Positions 1-12,149 of a stretch of 64,000 nt of DNA are shown piece after piece. A program made the translations under genes and the position numbers. The notes beneath the pieces are model-generated. The model was not told where the DNA came from and made no database searches. It saw only the letters and a list, made by a program, of their open reading frames with translations. The stretch is from Beta vulgaris subsp. vulgaris (lineage: Eukaryota > Streptophyta > Magnoliopsida > Caryophyllales > Amaranthaceae), in assembly GCF_026745355.1 (NCBI RefSeq), contig NC_079210.1, positions 29,454,218-29,518,217 of the forward strand. The letters run 5' to 3'. How positions within the stretch are numbered: the first letter of the stretch is position 1; every line of letters begins with the position of its first letter.

Positions 1-570
1 CAGCAGCTCACCTTGATTATTATGAAGCACTGCAATCTTATTTCTTGCATTTCTCACCTTCACTGCAGTAAAGAAAAATTTGGAATTGGAATCCCCCAAG
101 GTAAGCCAATTAATCCTGGCTTTCTGATGCAAGATGCTCTCTTCAATTCCAGACCACTTCCTAAGCTGATCTAGGATCAATTTTTCCTCCTGTTGTGTGT
201 CAGCTGCATATTCCATCTCAGGCAAAGCTTGCATAGTAGCCAGCTTCTTTCTTAATTCTTCCACTTTGAAGTGAGCCTTAGAAAAGCTTTTAGAATGGAA
301 GCTTTTCAGAGCTGGCTAGACAGCTTTCAGTTTAAGCTAGATACTTTCATTTTATAAGCACTAGAAGTAGAATTCCAGGCTTCCTGAACCACTTCAATAA
401 ATCCTTCCTGATCTGCAAGAAAATTCATAAAACTAAAATCCTTACCTCTTTGGCTTTGATATCCCCCAATATCAAATAGAAGAGGAGTGTGATCAGACAC
501 GCTAGCTTCAAGGTATTTGATCACAACTCCTGAATAGTGATTAATCCAATCACTATCAACAATACCTTAT
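1..570 (-). mobile_element. LINE (L1-type) retrotransposon fragment, end of endonuclease and pre-RT region
   Basis: Read on the minus strand, this encodes the end of an L1-type endonuclease followed by the linker before reverse transcriptase. The endonuclease part includes a SDHTPLLFD motif near 495-475. About 400 bases further on in the minus direction comes the conserved segment HQKARINWLTLGDSNSKFFF (near 150-85), a hallmark of plant LINE ORF2. The frame shifts at least once near 320-330, so this is a decayed copy. It runs off the left edge, so reverse transcriptase, if present, lies outside the window. Family assignment rests on these motifs only. Confidence 0.85.
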
Positions 571-1205
571 ATTTATTACACAAACTAATATCCTATAAAA
601 TTATGAGAGGAATGATATCATTAATACTCACTTTTATGTCATTTTGAAATAAAATTTCCCCTATTACATTATCAGTTTTCAATTCTTTATTTACATTATC
701 ATTAGTACATAAACTAATATAATTTATACGACAAATAATAATATTATTATTCACTTTTATATCAATTTTAGGCAATATAATGTCATTTGTATTTCTTTAC
801 ATGAAATTCATCATTAAAACCCTAAATTGTAACCTTTTTTTTGAATAGTAAAATTAATTCATTAATAAAAAGTCATACGACATCTACATAAGCAATCGAA
901 TCAAACAAATACATAAGTTGAATCAAACAAAATTTCCTTCATAAAAACTACGATCGTCAAACAAATCTTGCAATGTGGAACATCTCCCGCTTATATCGCT
1001 GGAAAATACAGCCTTGTTGGAGAGCAATCTAACGATCCCTTGTAGTCGTGAGGATGATTTCCGTCGGATTCATCTGACCGTATTCGAAAATTGATAACCT
1101 TTGTGATCCCGCATAATTCTTCACCAACAAAATAATTTCACGGCAATCCATTAGATCTAGTATCCCGGATTGTAACCTGTAGAAATTCCCCCTCTAAAAG
1201 AGGAG

Positions 1206-1311
1206 AAAAACCCTGTCTTTCGAAGGAGGTCGAAAAACCTTGTCTTTCGAAGGAGATCGAAAAACCTTTTCTTACGAAGGAGATCGAAAACCCTTTCTTT
1301 CGAGGGAGAAA
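1206..1311. repeat. 27-bp minisatellite, about four units
   Basis: The unit is close to AACCTTGTCTTTCGAAGGAG plus ATCGAAA, repeated three full times and once partly. Because 27 is a multiple of three, the minus strand reads as a 9-residue periodic peptide (FDLLRKTRF). That explains the short open frame at 1157-1390, so I do not treat that frame as a gene. Confidence 0.8.
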
Positions 1312-1910
1312 TCGTTATTGGAAACCTAAAAACAAAAGTGGGGGCTTTCCAACGGCAAAAACCGATGGAAGCCCCTTTAAAAATCAACAATGGAGGATAG
1401 GTGAAAGTAGAGAGGAGAGAGGGGAGAGAAGAGAGAAGCGCTTACAAGTTGCGCATTTCAATAAGCTTATATAATATCAGGCTAGGTAGAGTAAGTTAAG
1501 TAAAATGCAAGTTTAGCTAATAATTGGCTTTTCCAGTGTTTTCATTAAGTTTGTATTCTCCTGTAACAACTACTGATTATTGGCTTTTGTTCCTGTAATT
1601 ATTAGTATATTTTAACCTAGGATCCATGTTACTGTAATTATTAGTATATTTTATGTCATTTTTGAAAAATCATCACACTCTCTTTCTGCCATCTAAGGTC
1701 TTAACCACACATCTAACCCCCTCCTCCCCCCACACCGCCCGTCCTTTATTTTTTCTCTCCTCCTTCATCAACAATCACCTACACCAGTTGACCTACCACA
1801 TGTCGACATTACCTCACCCACCCCACCTAGCCACCCCTCATTACTTCCTCCATCATCGCTCAGCCGTCTATAGACGACGGCACTGACGATCTTCGAATAA
1901 TTCATTCATA

Positions 1911-2012
1911 CCTAATTCTTCCCCATAATCAATTGATTAAACATATAATTCTTTACCATACTCGATCGGTCAAACACCTAATCCCTCGCCATAATCGATC
2001 GCCTAATTATTT
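1911..2012. repeat. Degenerate tandem repeat of about 35 bp, three copies
   Basis: Three successive segments share the pattern CCTAATTCTTCCCCATAATC followed by a GATTAAAC or GGTCAAAC block. Divergence is high. No coding or structural role can be inferred. Confidence 0.5.
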
Positions 2013-2936
2013 TTCCTTTATCATTCCATCCACTCAAGGAATTCCCTAAACAATTGAAAAAAAAATTAAAAAATATTCTTGAGCTGAAGTTTAAAATTTT
2101 TTAATTTATTTATTAATTTTTGCATTTCACATATGAATTGTTGTTGCATCTTCTTTGTCTTTAATTTATTGAATAAATGTTGTTGGTTGCTTCCCCTTTG
2201 TCTCCAATACTGTGTTTAAGATCCTGCTCCTCATCCGCAATGCTAGAGTAGTTGTCGTGATATTAAAGGTCATAACTTCAAATCTGCCATGGATAATGGT
2301 TGTTCGGTTTCTCTTGTGAAGAGCAAGGAGATGACGCCGGCCTTGAAAAGGGACAAACAGGTGGGAGGAGAGAAAGGCGGGAAGAGAGAGAGTTTTTGGT
2401 TCATCTGCAAAGAGTAGCGTCAAATCCAGAGAATGAGGCAGATGAGGAAAGTGAAAAAAGGACACTAGTAGAATAATTGTTTATTGCTGCGGTGATATTG
2501 CTGCGATTTTACCCAGACGCCACAATATATTACGTAAAAAGAAAAGAAAAAATATAAAATAACTATATTGCTGCAGTTTCGGTCGAAAACCGCATCAATA
2601 TGGTTTCAACATGAAATTTTTTGAAAAAAACTTGACTATTTGACCAGACATGTTGCTGGACTTTTTGTCAAAAACCGCAACAATATATTAAAATAATATT
2701 TTAATATATTGCCGCAGTTCTTGCCATGAACAACATCAATATCATTGAACAATATTTAAAAAAAAAAGTATAAAAGATGCGTGTATCAGTTACGATTTTT
2801 TTCACTTTTATTCTCTCATCCTCTAAACCTCACACACACACCGTTATCCTCCTCTCAACCTCTCATCTCTCCTATATTTTCTCATATCATCGGTCCTTTG
2901 TCAGTCGTTAACACCGACGCGTCCTTCTCTATCCCT

Positions 2937-3076
2937 CCATTCGTTCGTTCGTCCAACCTCTTCGTCGATCGTTCGTTCGTCCATCCAACCTCTTTGTCAC
3001 TCGTTTGTTCTTTCGTCCAACCTCTTCATCGGCTGTTTGTTTGTTCGTCCAACTTCTTCGTCGGTCGTTCGTTCGT
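2937..3076 (+). repeat. 32-bp tandem repeat inside the CACTA element
   Basis: About four copies of a TTCGTTCGTCCAACCTCTTC-type unit (28 to 32 bp) lie in a pyrimidine-rich block. This underlies the 187-codon open frame at 2781-3344, whose translation is Ser/Phe-rich and repetitive. I regard that frame as incidental. Confidence 0.7.
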
Positions 3077-3746
3077 TCCACTGAAACTCAAAAACCATAA
3101 ATCCTGCCTTCCTCCTCTATCTCTCCAGATCCCTTCGTCGAAATCCGGTTCGTCCTTCGTCGAAATCCGGTTCTTGCTTTGCAATAGGTGTTCTTTGGCT
3201 CGTGGCTCCGGTCCTCTTCGTCAACACTCATGTTCTTGGCGTTGGTCCTTCGTAATAGGTCGCGAGTTCTTCGAGTTTTGGGTGATTTTTCAGTTTCTTA
3301 TTTTTTCATACATTTTTTGTTTTCATTATATTTTTTGTAATTAGTTATTTAGTTGTAACTCTCGTTTTTTTATTTTTGCTTTTTCATTTTACTTTTTGAT
3401 CTTTTGTATCATTTATTTAACTAGCTTTTTTATTTAATGAGATTCATATGTCATTCTATTTTATGTTCGTCTACAAATTTGATGGATAGTGGATGGGTTT
3501 GTGGTGTTATTTTAATCTGTCAAATTTTAGTGCAAAATGCAAAAAATGTGAAATTTTTGTTTTACATGTATCAGGACCTATTGCTGCAGTTTGGGCAACA
3601 ACCGCAGCGATATGCTGTATTATTCTGATATAAAATACTTATGTTTCTGCGATTTTACCCAAAAACCGCAGCAATATGTTCCACTATTGCTGCGGTTAAA
3701 AACCGCAACAATATGTTCCAATATTGTTGCGGTTAAAAACCACAAC

Positions 3747-6386
3747 TGTAACAGCCCCCGTCCTAGCTTATGTTAAATATTGATTAAAAACTATACTTTC
3801 TAGCAATAGTGGAAGCAACAACATAATCAAACGTTACGGAGGCTGTCACCTGCTGGAGTCAACCCATTAATATGGCTGGATTGACTCTACGAGCTACACT
3901 TAAATCAAACATTCATCACACATGAAAATTAATTTAGTTTATTACAAACCCAAAATAAGATTTTAATCATAAGTTTAAACATATTCATAAACAGAAGTAA
4001 ATCTCAAAAGGTGATCATGTTCAAGCTTGCATCTGCTAGGATAGTTGGGACACGACTTCATATTCGCTCTTCCTCAGTTTACCTTAGTTTGCTAGTTCCT
4101 GCAAAAAATCTGCCCCACCAGGACAGGTTCATAGAACAAAAGAAGAAAGAAAAATCAGCTTACGCTGGTACACATATAACCCAAAGATAATCATGGTGGC
4201 TGAGCATATAATGTATTCACAATCCAAATCCACTTTGCAAAATCCATGGTTTAATTAAAAACACCATCTCAACATGAAATTCACAATTTAATGTTTAAAA
4301 GATCATCACAAACTTCTCAACACACACACCAAGTCAAAACGGTTTTCTAGTTATGCGTAAGAAAAAGAGTTCACACATTGAGGTGCGCCTAAGTGCAAAC
4401 CTCCACACAATTCGGAGTTAAACTCCTACTTTTTACTCGCTTGCAAGCTTTAATAGGACATGTCCTTACACATATACACACATTCCTCTTCTATACGCAA
4501 AAAGAGTTCAAAACCATTTATCACAATTTCGAAACAAATCACCAATGTTCAGTGATTGAAAGAAAATTGTTAATTACTTCAATAAGAATGGTTGAAGATG
4601 GTTATGACAGTAGTTAAGTGATAATTTGAGGTGCAATATATCATATCAAAATCAAGAGTTGCTCATCTAATCCCTTGTGTAAAGAACTTAAGTTAAGTGA
4701 AGTAAAAAGGATGTTTTTCGGAAGCGAAAATGTACTTAGCTTGAATCTCATTGAACATGAACTTAATAAGTGGAGTTCAACCTTAAACCTACTGGAAATC
4801 TCCTCACTTATAAAGAAATTTATTTAAACAACCTCTCACGCAAAACTAAAGTACATTTGTGTCTAAAATGCAGTTTTTAATGTGAAATTCTTCTACTTTG
4901 GTATGTCATTAAGTAAGAAAAGATTATTAAACAAGTTCTAATTCTAAAATACAGTAGATTAGTGATAAAAACTTTTGTGATAATCCTTAAAAACTTCCAC
5001 TTATCATTTGCTAAACATAACTTCATAAAAACATGGAAAACTAGGGTAGTTTAGTCACCTTTTTAGTGTAAAAATCAACTATCAATTAAGGATTTCTTAA
5101 AATCATGATACCTACACATGCAACCTCTTAACAATCACTTAACCTACTGTTCCATCAACCAACTTCATTCCAAAACAATTCAATTCCAAACCACATAAAA
5201 GTTCATGAAAAACAACAAAAATCACATAACTAGTTATAATGAAGTGAAAGAACATGCTTTTCCACTTGATTTTTGAATATTCAATGATTAATCCTTATCA
5301 AATACTAACATTCAGTAGATGTTAATCGCCTAAAATCAAGAAAATCCTCCTTAAAATCGTTCTCAATAATTTTACCAAATTTTTGTATAAACTAGGTTTC
5401 CAAATAGAGCTGTTTTATGTGTACCTTCACTTCTAAAAGCAATAATCCGACTTCTCCTTCTCCTCAAGACTTGATTCTTGATTCTTTTTGATCCTAAGAC
5501 ATAAAAGAACATTCACACCAATTTCATAAAAATACCTCAAGGAAGTACCTTAATTCAACCTAAACATTCACTATACTTACTGTTTCCTTGATTGAAGAAG
5601 ATGTTCTTTTTCTTGAACTTCTTGGCCACGAAATGGTGATCTTTTTGCTTCCCAATATGCTCCTATATGTAGTGAATAATAATCAGGCTTTGCATGCATA
5701 GGTTAAGAAGCAAAAATCCAAGAAATGAAGCTGAGAACCAACTCTGGTTCTTACCGCCAGAACTGGCGAGTTGGAAGAGGGAGAGAGAAAGGTTTTGGGC
5801 AAGAAATTTGTTTGTTTTGGTGATGAAACTTATGTAGGATGTGAGGTATATGTGAGGAAGGTAGGGTGTATTAATTCAGACTTGTTAGACCCATTTGGTT
5901 TGATTAATGTGGTTCCATTCCACTTGGTGTATTTCTGAATTTTCCAGCTCTTCTCATTTGTCTTAATATGACTCCAAATCTTATAATATACCATATGTTA
6001 GTATCTAAGACCCCAAATTGTTCTTATTATAATCCTCTCAATAAAATTTACTTGATATATCTAACCTCATACTCTAAATGAAATTCTAAAGTCCATTCTA
6101 CTAAGCGTAACCGTTAATTGCTTAATAGTTGAACATAATTCCTATCTTCCAATAGCCCTCAATTTCCACAACTCAACTTCTTAAAATAATATATCGACCT
6201 AAGTGTTTACATATAATTTATAATATTATTATCTTTACATAATTCCTTCTAAATACTAATTACAGAAGCACAAATTATTTTTACACACAACTTATCATAC
6301 GTATTACTTACGTACGATCACATTTAAATTCCCGAGTTAAGCTACTTAATCATGCATTAATTATTTATTATTTACTGGCTGTTACA
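3747..6386 (-). repeat. 3' LTR of the chromovirus
   Basis: This 2640-bp copy is bounded by TGTAAC and GTTACA. It is the downstream LTR in element orientation. The polypurine tract lies directly beside it at 6387-6402 (minus strand CTTAAGGGGGGAAGCG). Differences from the other LTR are mostly single-base insertions or deletions. No gene is present; short open frames here are chance. Confidence 0.93.
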
Positions 6387-6402
6387 CGCTTCCCCCCTTA
6401 AG
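6387..6402 (-). promoter_or_regulatory. Polypurine tract of the chromovirus
   Basis: The minus strand reads CTTAAGGGGGGAAGCG immediately before the LTR start TGTAAC. This is the expected plus-strand priming site for Gypsy reverse transcription. Confidence 0.8.
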
Positions 6403-6429
6403 AAGTTTCGTCCCGAAACTTAAACCGTA

Positions 6430-7629
6430 CCTTAGAAAAGTTGCGGATAGCGGTGCTTCATATCAGTTTCTTTTTCCCACGTAGCCTCCTCCGAATCCTG
6501 ACTGGACCACAATACCTTGACAATGGTATGACTTGATTCCGTAGAACCTTTTCGCGTCGGTCCAATATTCTGATCGGTCTTTCTTCATAACTAAGAGTCT
6601 CATCAAGTTGCAATGGTTCATGAGATAACACAGGAAGGATCGTGCACATATTTCCGAAGCTGTGATACATGGAACACATTATGGATGCGAGACAGTTAGT
6701 TGGCAACGCAATTTCATAAGCTACCTCACCAACTCTTTTCAAGATTTCATAAGGTCCAATGAACTTCGGACTAAGTTTGCCTCGAATACCGAATCTCTTT
6801 ACTCCTTTGGTAGGGGAAACTTTAAGGAAAACTTTATCTCCAACTTCAAATTCCAGTTTCCTCCTTCTTACGTCTGCATATTTCTTCTGACGATCCTGAG
6901 CGATTTTCATCTTTTCCCGGATTATTTGGATTTGATCCATAGTCTCTTGAACTAACTCTGGCCCTACAGGTACTCTATTCCTCAAATCTTCCCAACAAAT
7001 CGACGTTCGGCACTTTCGACCATACAGAGCTTCATATGGAGCCATTCCTATTGTGGCTTGATGACTGTTGTTGTAAGAGAATTCTATTAAAGCTAAATGA
7101 TCTTCCCAAGACCCTTGGAATTCTAAAACACAAGCTCGCAACATATCTTCAATACCTGAATTGTACGCTCAGTTTGACCATCGGTAGCAGGATGAAATGT
7201 TACTAAATTTCAATGTTGTTCCAAAAGCTTCCTGAAGTTTCTCCCAGAAATGAGCCAGAAATCGGGGTCTCTATCCGAAACGATGCTTACTGGTACCCCA
7301 TGAAGACGGACAATATTCCGAATGTAGGCATCAGCCATCTGCGACTGATTCCAAGTTCCCTTTATTGCAAGAAATCGCGCTGTTTTCGTGAGACGATCCA
7401 CTATTACCCAAATTGAGTCATTTCCTTTCCTAGATCTTGGTAACCCAGACACGAAATCCATTGAGACAGAATCCCATTTCCATTCTGGAATAGGTAATGG
7501 TTGCAATAACCCAGGGGCCTTCTGGCGCTCAAACTTCACCTTTTGACATGTTAAACATCTCGCTACATATCTCGCTACATCCTTCTTGAGGCCTCTCCAC
7601 CAGAAGTATTTCTTAAGATCTCGCACCAT
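6430..7629 (-). pseudogene. Chromovirus integrase with chromodomain-like tail, frameshifted
   Basis: The integrase inserts retrotransposon cDNA into chromosomal DNA. Two frames (7629-7210 and 7144-6458) cover it. The first carries the end of the zinc-binding region (CLTCQK) and the catalytic-core start VSMDFVSGL with the later aspartate in IVSDRDPDF. The conserved glutamate motif GQTERTIQ lies in the gap at about 7150-7180 in another frame, so a frameshift rather than a deletion breaks the gene. The tail contains the GPYEILKRVGEVAYEIALP segment. Past a further frame change near 6560 it ends in a VLWSSQDSEEATWE-type chromodomain signature, which in chromoviruses can bind modified histones and steer insertion. 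Confidence 0.88.
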
Positions 7630-7730
7630 TTTGTTCTACCAGGATGAACTGAATATGGACTACTATGAGCTTCCTTCAAAATCCTCTGTCTTAAATCCTG
7701 ATCCTCGGGAACACACCATCGTCCCCTCAT

Positions 7731-8576
7731 CTAATACTTCCTCCTCATATGAGCAAATTCCTGAGTTTCGCCATTCTTAATCTTTTCTTTGACACCCTGC
7801 AAGAATGCATCTTGGCTTTGCTTTTCCCGAATCTCTGAGTATAGGTCAGGTTGGACAGTTAAAGCATTAATGGTTCCTCCAATATCCCCTGAACGTACTA
7901 AAACGAGTTCAAATAACTCTATCTCTTTACTCAGTTCATCTGGCAATGCTGATAAAAAGCTTAATTCACTCCTTGGCCTTCTACTAAGTGCATCTGCCAC
8001 CTTATTTGCTTTTCCGGGATGATATTGAATGTCGATGTCGTAATCTTTTAGCAACTCTAACCATCTTCTTTGCCTCATGTTCATATCTTTTTGAGTGAAG
8101 ATATACTTCAAACTTTTATGATCCGTGAACACCTTACATGAAACTCCGTACAAATAATGTCGCCATAACTTCAGAGCAAAGACAACTGCAGCTAATTCAA
8201 ATCATGCACTGGATAATTTTTCTCATGAGGTCGCAACTGTCGAGACGCGTAGGCTATCACTTTCCCATGCTGCATCAACACACATCCCAAACCTTCCTGA
8301 GAAGCATCACTATAAATTTCAAACCCCTCAGTTCCGGAGGGAAGGGTCAGAATAGGAGCACTGGTTAACCTCCGCTTTAATTCTAAGAAGGCGGCTTCAC
8401 ATTTTTCATTCCATTGAAAACGGGAGTTTTTCCTGATTAAACTTGTGATGGGTAAGGCTATTTTAGAGAAATTCTTCACAAATCGCCGATAATAACCTGC
8501 TAAACCCAGAAAACTCCTAACTTCTGACACATTTTTCGGTGCTGGCCACTCTTCTACTGCCTTAATCTTGTCCGGA
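7731..8576 (-). pseudogene. Chromovirus RNase H region, frameshifted
   Basis: This is the Ty3-type RNase H, which degrades the RNA strand of the RNA-DNA hybrid. The start is marked by the connection motif [20 protein letters not shown], followed by [18 protein letters not shown], with the catalytic aspartate in SDAS. After a frameshift at about 8150-8195 it continues with [20 protein letters not shown] and the [20 protein letters not shown] block. The frame links on to integrase after another break at about 7630-7730. Confidence 0.88.
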
Positions 8577-9259
8577 TCACGAGATGCCTTCCTTAGACAC
8601 CACATGTCCGAGAAACTTCACCTCCTCTAACCAGAAATCACATTTACTAAGCTTGGCATACAACTTTTCCTTCTGGAGTGTAGCCAGGACAGTTCTCAGA
8701 TGACCTTCATGTTCCTCACGATTCCTTGAGTATATCAAGATATCATCTATAAAGATAACCACAAATCGATCCAAGAACGGCTTAAAATAGCGTTGCATTA
8801 AATCCATAAAAGCCGCAGGCGCATTAGTCAATCCAAATGGCATAACTAAAAACTCGTAATGCCCGTATCGAGTGCGGAAAGCTGTCTTTGGTATATCCTC
8901 CTCTACAATCCTCATCTGGTGATAACCGACCTCAAATCAATCTTGGAGAATACACTCGCTCCCCTCAGCTGATCAAATAGATCATCAATTCTTGGTAAAG
9001 GATACCTATTCCGCACCGTGATCTTATTGATCTCCCGATAATCTATACATAATCTCATGGAGCCATCCTTTTTCTTGACGAACAACACTGGTGCTCCCCA
9101 TGGAGACACACTAGGTCTGATATATCCCTTCTGCAACAACTCATCTAATTGCTTCTTTAATTCTACCATCTCAGCTGGCCCTCTATACGGAGCTCTTGAG
9201 ATCGGGGTAGCTCCCGGAATCAAATCTATATGAAAATCCACAACTCGATGTGGAGGCAA
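8577..9259 (-). pseudogene. Chromovirus reverse transcriptase, frameshifted
   Basis: This encodes the polymerase that copies element RNA into DNA. Frame one (9259-8912) holds [20 protein letters not shown] and [14 protein letters not shown]. Frame two (8915-8577) holds [20 protein letters not shown] and the catalytic FIDDILIYS, a normal variant of the YxDD box in this lineage. The join falls inside the conserved KIDLRSGYHQ region, where a single-base indel at about 8915-8925 shifts the frame. Apart from that break the domain is well conserved, which suggests a young copy or a sequence error. Confidence 0.92.
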
Positions 9260-9325
9260 CCCTGGTAAATCCTCCGGAAATACATCGGGAAATTCTCAAT
9301 TACCGGTATATTCATCAATTTTGAT

Positions 9326-9770
9326 TCAGTTTCTCCTCGTTCCGTTACCTGACAAATATGTGCTTCCATACACCATCCCAGCCCTGATGGTAATGGTCCG
9401 CTCTAAGAAGGGTCGAAGTTTCACCACTCGAGTATAACATTCTATTATAGCTCGATTTTTACTCAACCAATCCATACCCAGAATCACATCATACACACCT
9501 AAATCAAACATTATCAAATCTGCCTTCAAATCCACCTCCGCAATTCTAATATCACATTCTTCTCACATATACTTACATCGGAAGGTAGTTTTATCAGGCA
9601 AAGTTACATTCAAATCACATGAAGTCACTTTGGGTTTTTTGCTCTATGCGGAATGCAAATAGATTTGAAATAAAAGAGTGGATGCTCCGAATCAAATAAT
9701 ACAAATGCAGGTAAATTACACACATCAAAGGTCCCGGTAATTACATTACCTTTCTGCTCTATAATCTCTG
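9326..9770 (-). pseudogene. Chromovirus protease region, frameshifted at the active site
   Basis: A retropepsin-type aspartic protease would process the Gag-Pol polyprotein. The signature AFVLFDS is present near 9710-9690, but the bases after it read out of frame, so the normal D-S/T-G-A motif is broken at its glycine by a missing base in a G run. Downstream the frame recovers the conserved DVILGMDWL segment (within 9535-9326). Confidence 0.82.
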
Positions 9771-9869
9771 GCTCCTCAGATGGCTTAGACTTAAGGGCAA
9801 ATGCTCTCCCAGGCGCTTTCGATACTCCTTTTGGTTACGACCCGAGCTCGATTCACCAGCCGCTTTCAG

Positions 9870-10838
9870 CAGCAACACCTCACCGGTCGCTGATTACCTT
9901 TAGCATTTCCGATTGATTTAAAACGGACACTCCTTGATTCTATGCCCCGTCTTCATGCATTTGAAACAAATGCTTTACCCCTCACAGTTTTTCCCATAGT
10001 GATCTTTTCCACAACGCGACACTTCCACTCCTTCTTTCCCCCCCCCTACTTTAGAGGACTAAGGCCATGGACGTTCCGGCTGGATCCGTCTTAATTTTCT
10101 TGCTACTCCCTGCTCCAGATTTTTCGTTCCCCTTCTTCTTTCTTTTCGAGCTTTCATCCTTTTGCTCAATCCGTTCATGTTCTAAGGCTCGATCATACAA
10201 ATCCTCAAAGCTGCTATAGACCCCTATTCTTTTCTGGTACTTCAGATTTAACCCTTCAAAAAATCGCATGGATTTCACCCTTTCGTTGCTAGTAAAGTCT
10301 GGAGCGAACCGCGCGAGTTCCATAAATTTGGCAGCATATTCTACTACCGTCATCTGCCCTTGCCTCAAGAACAAGAATTCATTCTCTTTTTTCCTTCTCA
10401 ATGCTGGAGGAAAGAACTTATTCCTCAACTTTTCCACGAACATTTCCCAGGTGGAAATGGCTTGGGTGGAGGTTTTCTTAACTGTACCCCACCACATATC
10501 CGCAGGGCCTTCCAGGTAAAAGGATGCCAGCTTTACCTTCAATTCTCTGGACAGTTTACCACATCCAGCAGCTTTTCCATATATGCAATCCAGTCTTCAA
10601 ATTTTACCGGATCCGCTTCGCCGTCATAGCCCCGTGGCTTATGAGCAGCAAGCCTCTTATAGAACTTCCCTTCCTCATTATCCTTATTTTGTTCCTGCTT
10701 TTCCAGGATTGCCAGCAATCGGGTATTCATTTCCCTTAGCTGACGTATCTGTTCGGCTTGAGAATTTTCCAGCTGTTCCTGTGGTTCATTGTTTTCCACA
10801 TTCTGCTGGATCTCATTGGTCACGTTGATATGTGTCAT
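9870..10838 (-). pseudogene. Chromovirus gag with CCHC zinc knuckles, frameshifted
   Basis: Gag forms the virus-like particle that packages element RNA. The N-terminal frame (10838-10539) starts MTHINVTNEI and is glutamine/glutamate-rich with coiled-coil character. The second frame (10542-10051) has the capsid hallmark FYLEGPADMWW and the lysine-rich RKKKGNEKSG linker. Beyond it, near 10010-9910, is a knuckle CFKCMKTGHRIKEC (CX2CX4HX4C), preceded by a weaker one containing CGKDHYGKNC. The two main frames overlap by a few bases at 10539-10542, consistent with one small indel. Confidence 0.85.
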
Positions 10839-11049
10839 AACCTATAAAATGATAACTGAATATTCTTAGTAATCCCCAAATTTCCAAATCATTCATATAA
10901 GCTACTAAACACTTATTCCCATAAAGAGGTTGCAATTTCCCACTTTACACATATAAGCACATTATTCATATCATAGATCATCAAAATATATTATAACTTG
11001 AAAATCTTAACTTCAAAATACAATACAATAGTTCCATTGCCCAGAGTCA

Positions 11050-11932
11050 TCATCTCATCCTGACAATTCTTTTACACATACAATAAAAACTAAGGCTACC
11101 ACCACTTCCTTCCACATCATCACTATGTAACTTCCTCCTAAAGAAGTTATATGGATCATATGCGTATCCACTGTCATCGCTACTGGAGGATGGGGTTTCG
11201 GGAATGTAGTCGGGGTCACTCATCCATGAGTTACTTCCTCGAAATACTATTCCTGGCACCCCCGAGGGTACTCCTGAATCATCACTTGATCCTCTCGAAT
11301 TACGTGACCGGGGAGGAGCCTTACTCGAGCAGAATCTCCAGATCTTTGAGGTTGAGGTGGTGCCATACTAGCAGCAGAGTTAGGGGGTGTAGGAACTCTT
11401 CCCCCTTTCTTCTTTGGTATTCTACTGTGGCTATTCTGTTGTACATATCTATCCAGTACTGAGCATCCCGACCCATATCTTGCAAACCCGCTGCTTGCTT
11501 AGCCCGTTCCATCTCCTCTAACACCTCATCCGGTGTTCCTTCCCACCTGATCAGATTCTTATCAATATTATCTATAACACTCTCATTCAAATTCAACAAA
11601 GATGGTGTTGCCATAAACAAAGCTAGCAATTTCCAGTAGGTCCAACGGAACAACACCCAGGGATGAAAATGCGGTAAGGTCTTGATGAGGGTGTATGCTT
11701 GAATAGCAGGTCGAGTGAAAGGATTATGGTTTCCACTCCCATATAACTGGTCATACTCTTCTATGACATTGAGTTTTTCTCTAGCAAATACCAACGGATC
11801 CTCTCCTTCATTCCTCTTAACATCTGGTTCCTCTTGATACCTTCGATTTCCATCACTACCAATCACCCAATATGCGTTGTTTCTCCATATTACTCTTGAC
11901 CCATTACCATTACCACTTCCACTTGCAGACAT
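11050..11932 (-). pseudogene. Extra open reading frame between primer site and gag (unrecognised)
   Basis: A 203-codon frame (11932-11321) begins MSASGSGNGNGSRVIWRNNA and contains a well-composed segment rich in tryptophan and tyrosine. A further frame (11259-11050) with an acidic serine-rich stretch (PETPSSSSDDSGYAYD) probably continues it after a frameshift. I recognise no catalytic motif. Its position between the primer binding site and gag is outside the canonical chromovirus layout. It could be an accessory protein of this family or an N-terminal extension of Gag. Confidence 0.6.
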
Positions 11933-12134
11933 CTAATTGCACATACACAACACATAATTTACACACATTATTTCCCCTACTAAGCATGATATTTATACCA
12001 TCATAGCATTTCTTAGCTTTCTTGAACATGATCAATCAATCATTTAAAACACTTATGTTTAAACACTTGAATACCTATATGAAGATAAGTATCAAAATCA
12101 CGTTTTCATTTTTCTTTAAAAAGAAGAAAACCTT

Positions 12135-12147
12135 GGCTCGGATACCA
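12135..12147 (-). promoter_or_regulatory. Primer binding site for initiator Met-tRNA (chromovirus)
   Basis: The minus strand reads TGGTATCCGAGCC two bases inside the 5' LTR. It differs by one base from the plant iMet-tRNA complement TGGTATCAGAGCC. Confidence 0.85.
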
Positions 12148-12149
12148 CT

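Larger units (their letters stand above)
571..2462. other. Intergenic DNA with no supported gene
   Basis: The stretch is AT-rich to about 1150, pyrimidine-rich from 1660 to 1860, and then carries degenerate repeats. I see no credible coding region. The open frames here are short and of low complexity. It ends at the target site of the CACTA element. Joining 2462 to 14911 gives an uninterrupted empty site. Confidence 0.6.

Noticed and set aside
2781..3344. 187-codon frame that might be a gene within the CACTA element
   Set aside because: The translation is Ser/Phe/Leu-rich and driven by a 32-bp tandem repeat, with no recognisable motif or splice logic.
6662..8368. Plus-strand open frames opposite chromovirus pol
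   Set aside because: They are antisense shadows of conserved minus-strand integrase and RNase H sequence.
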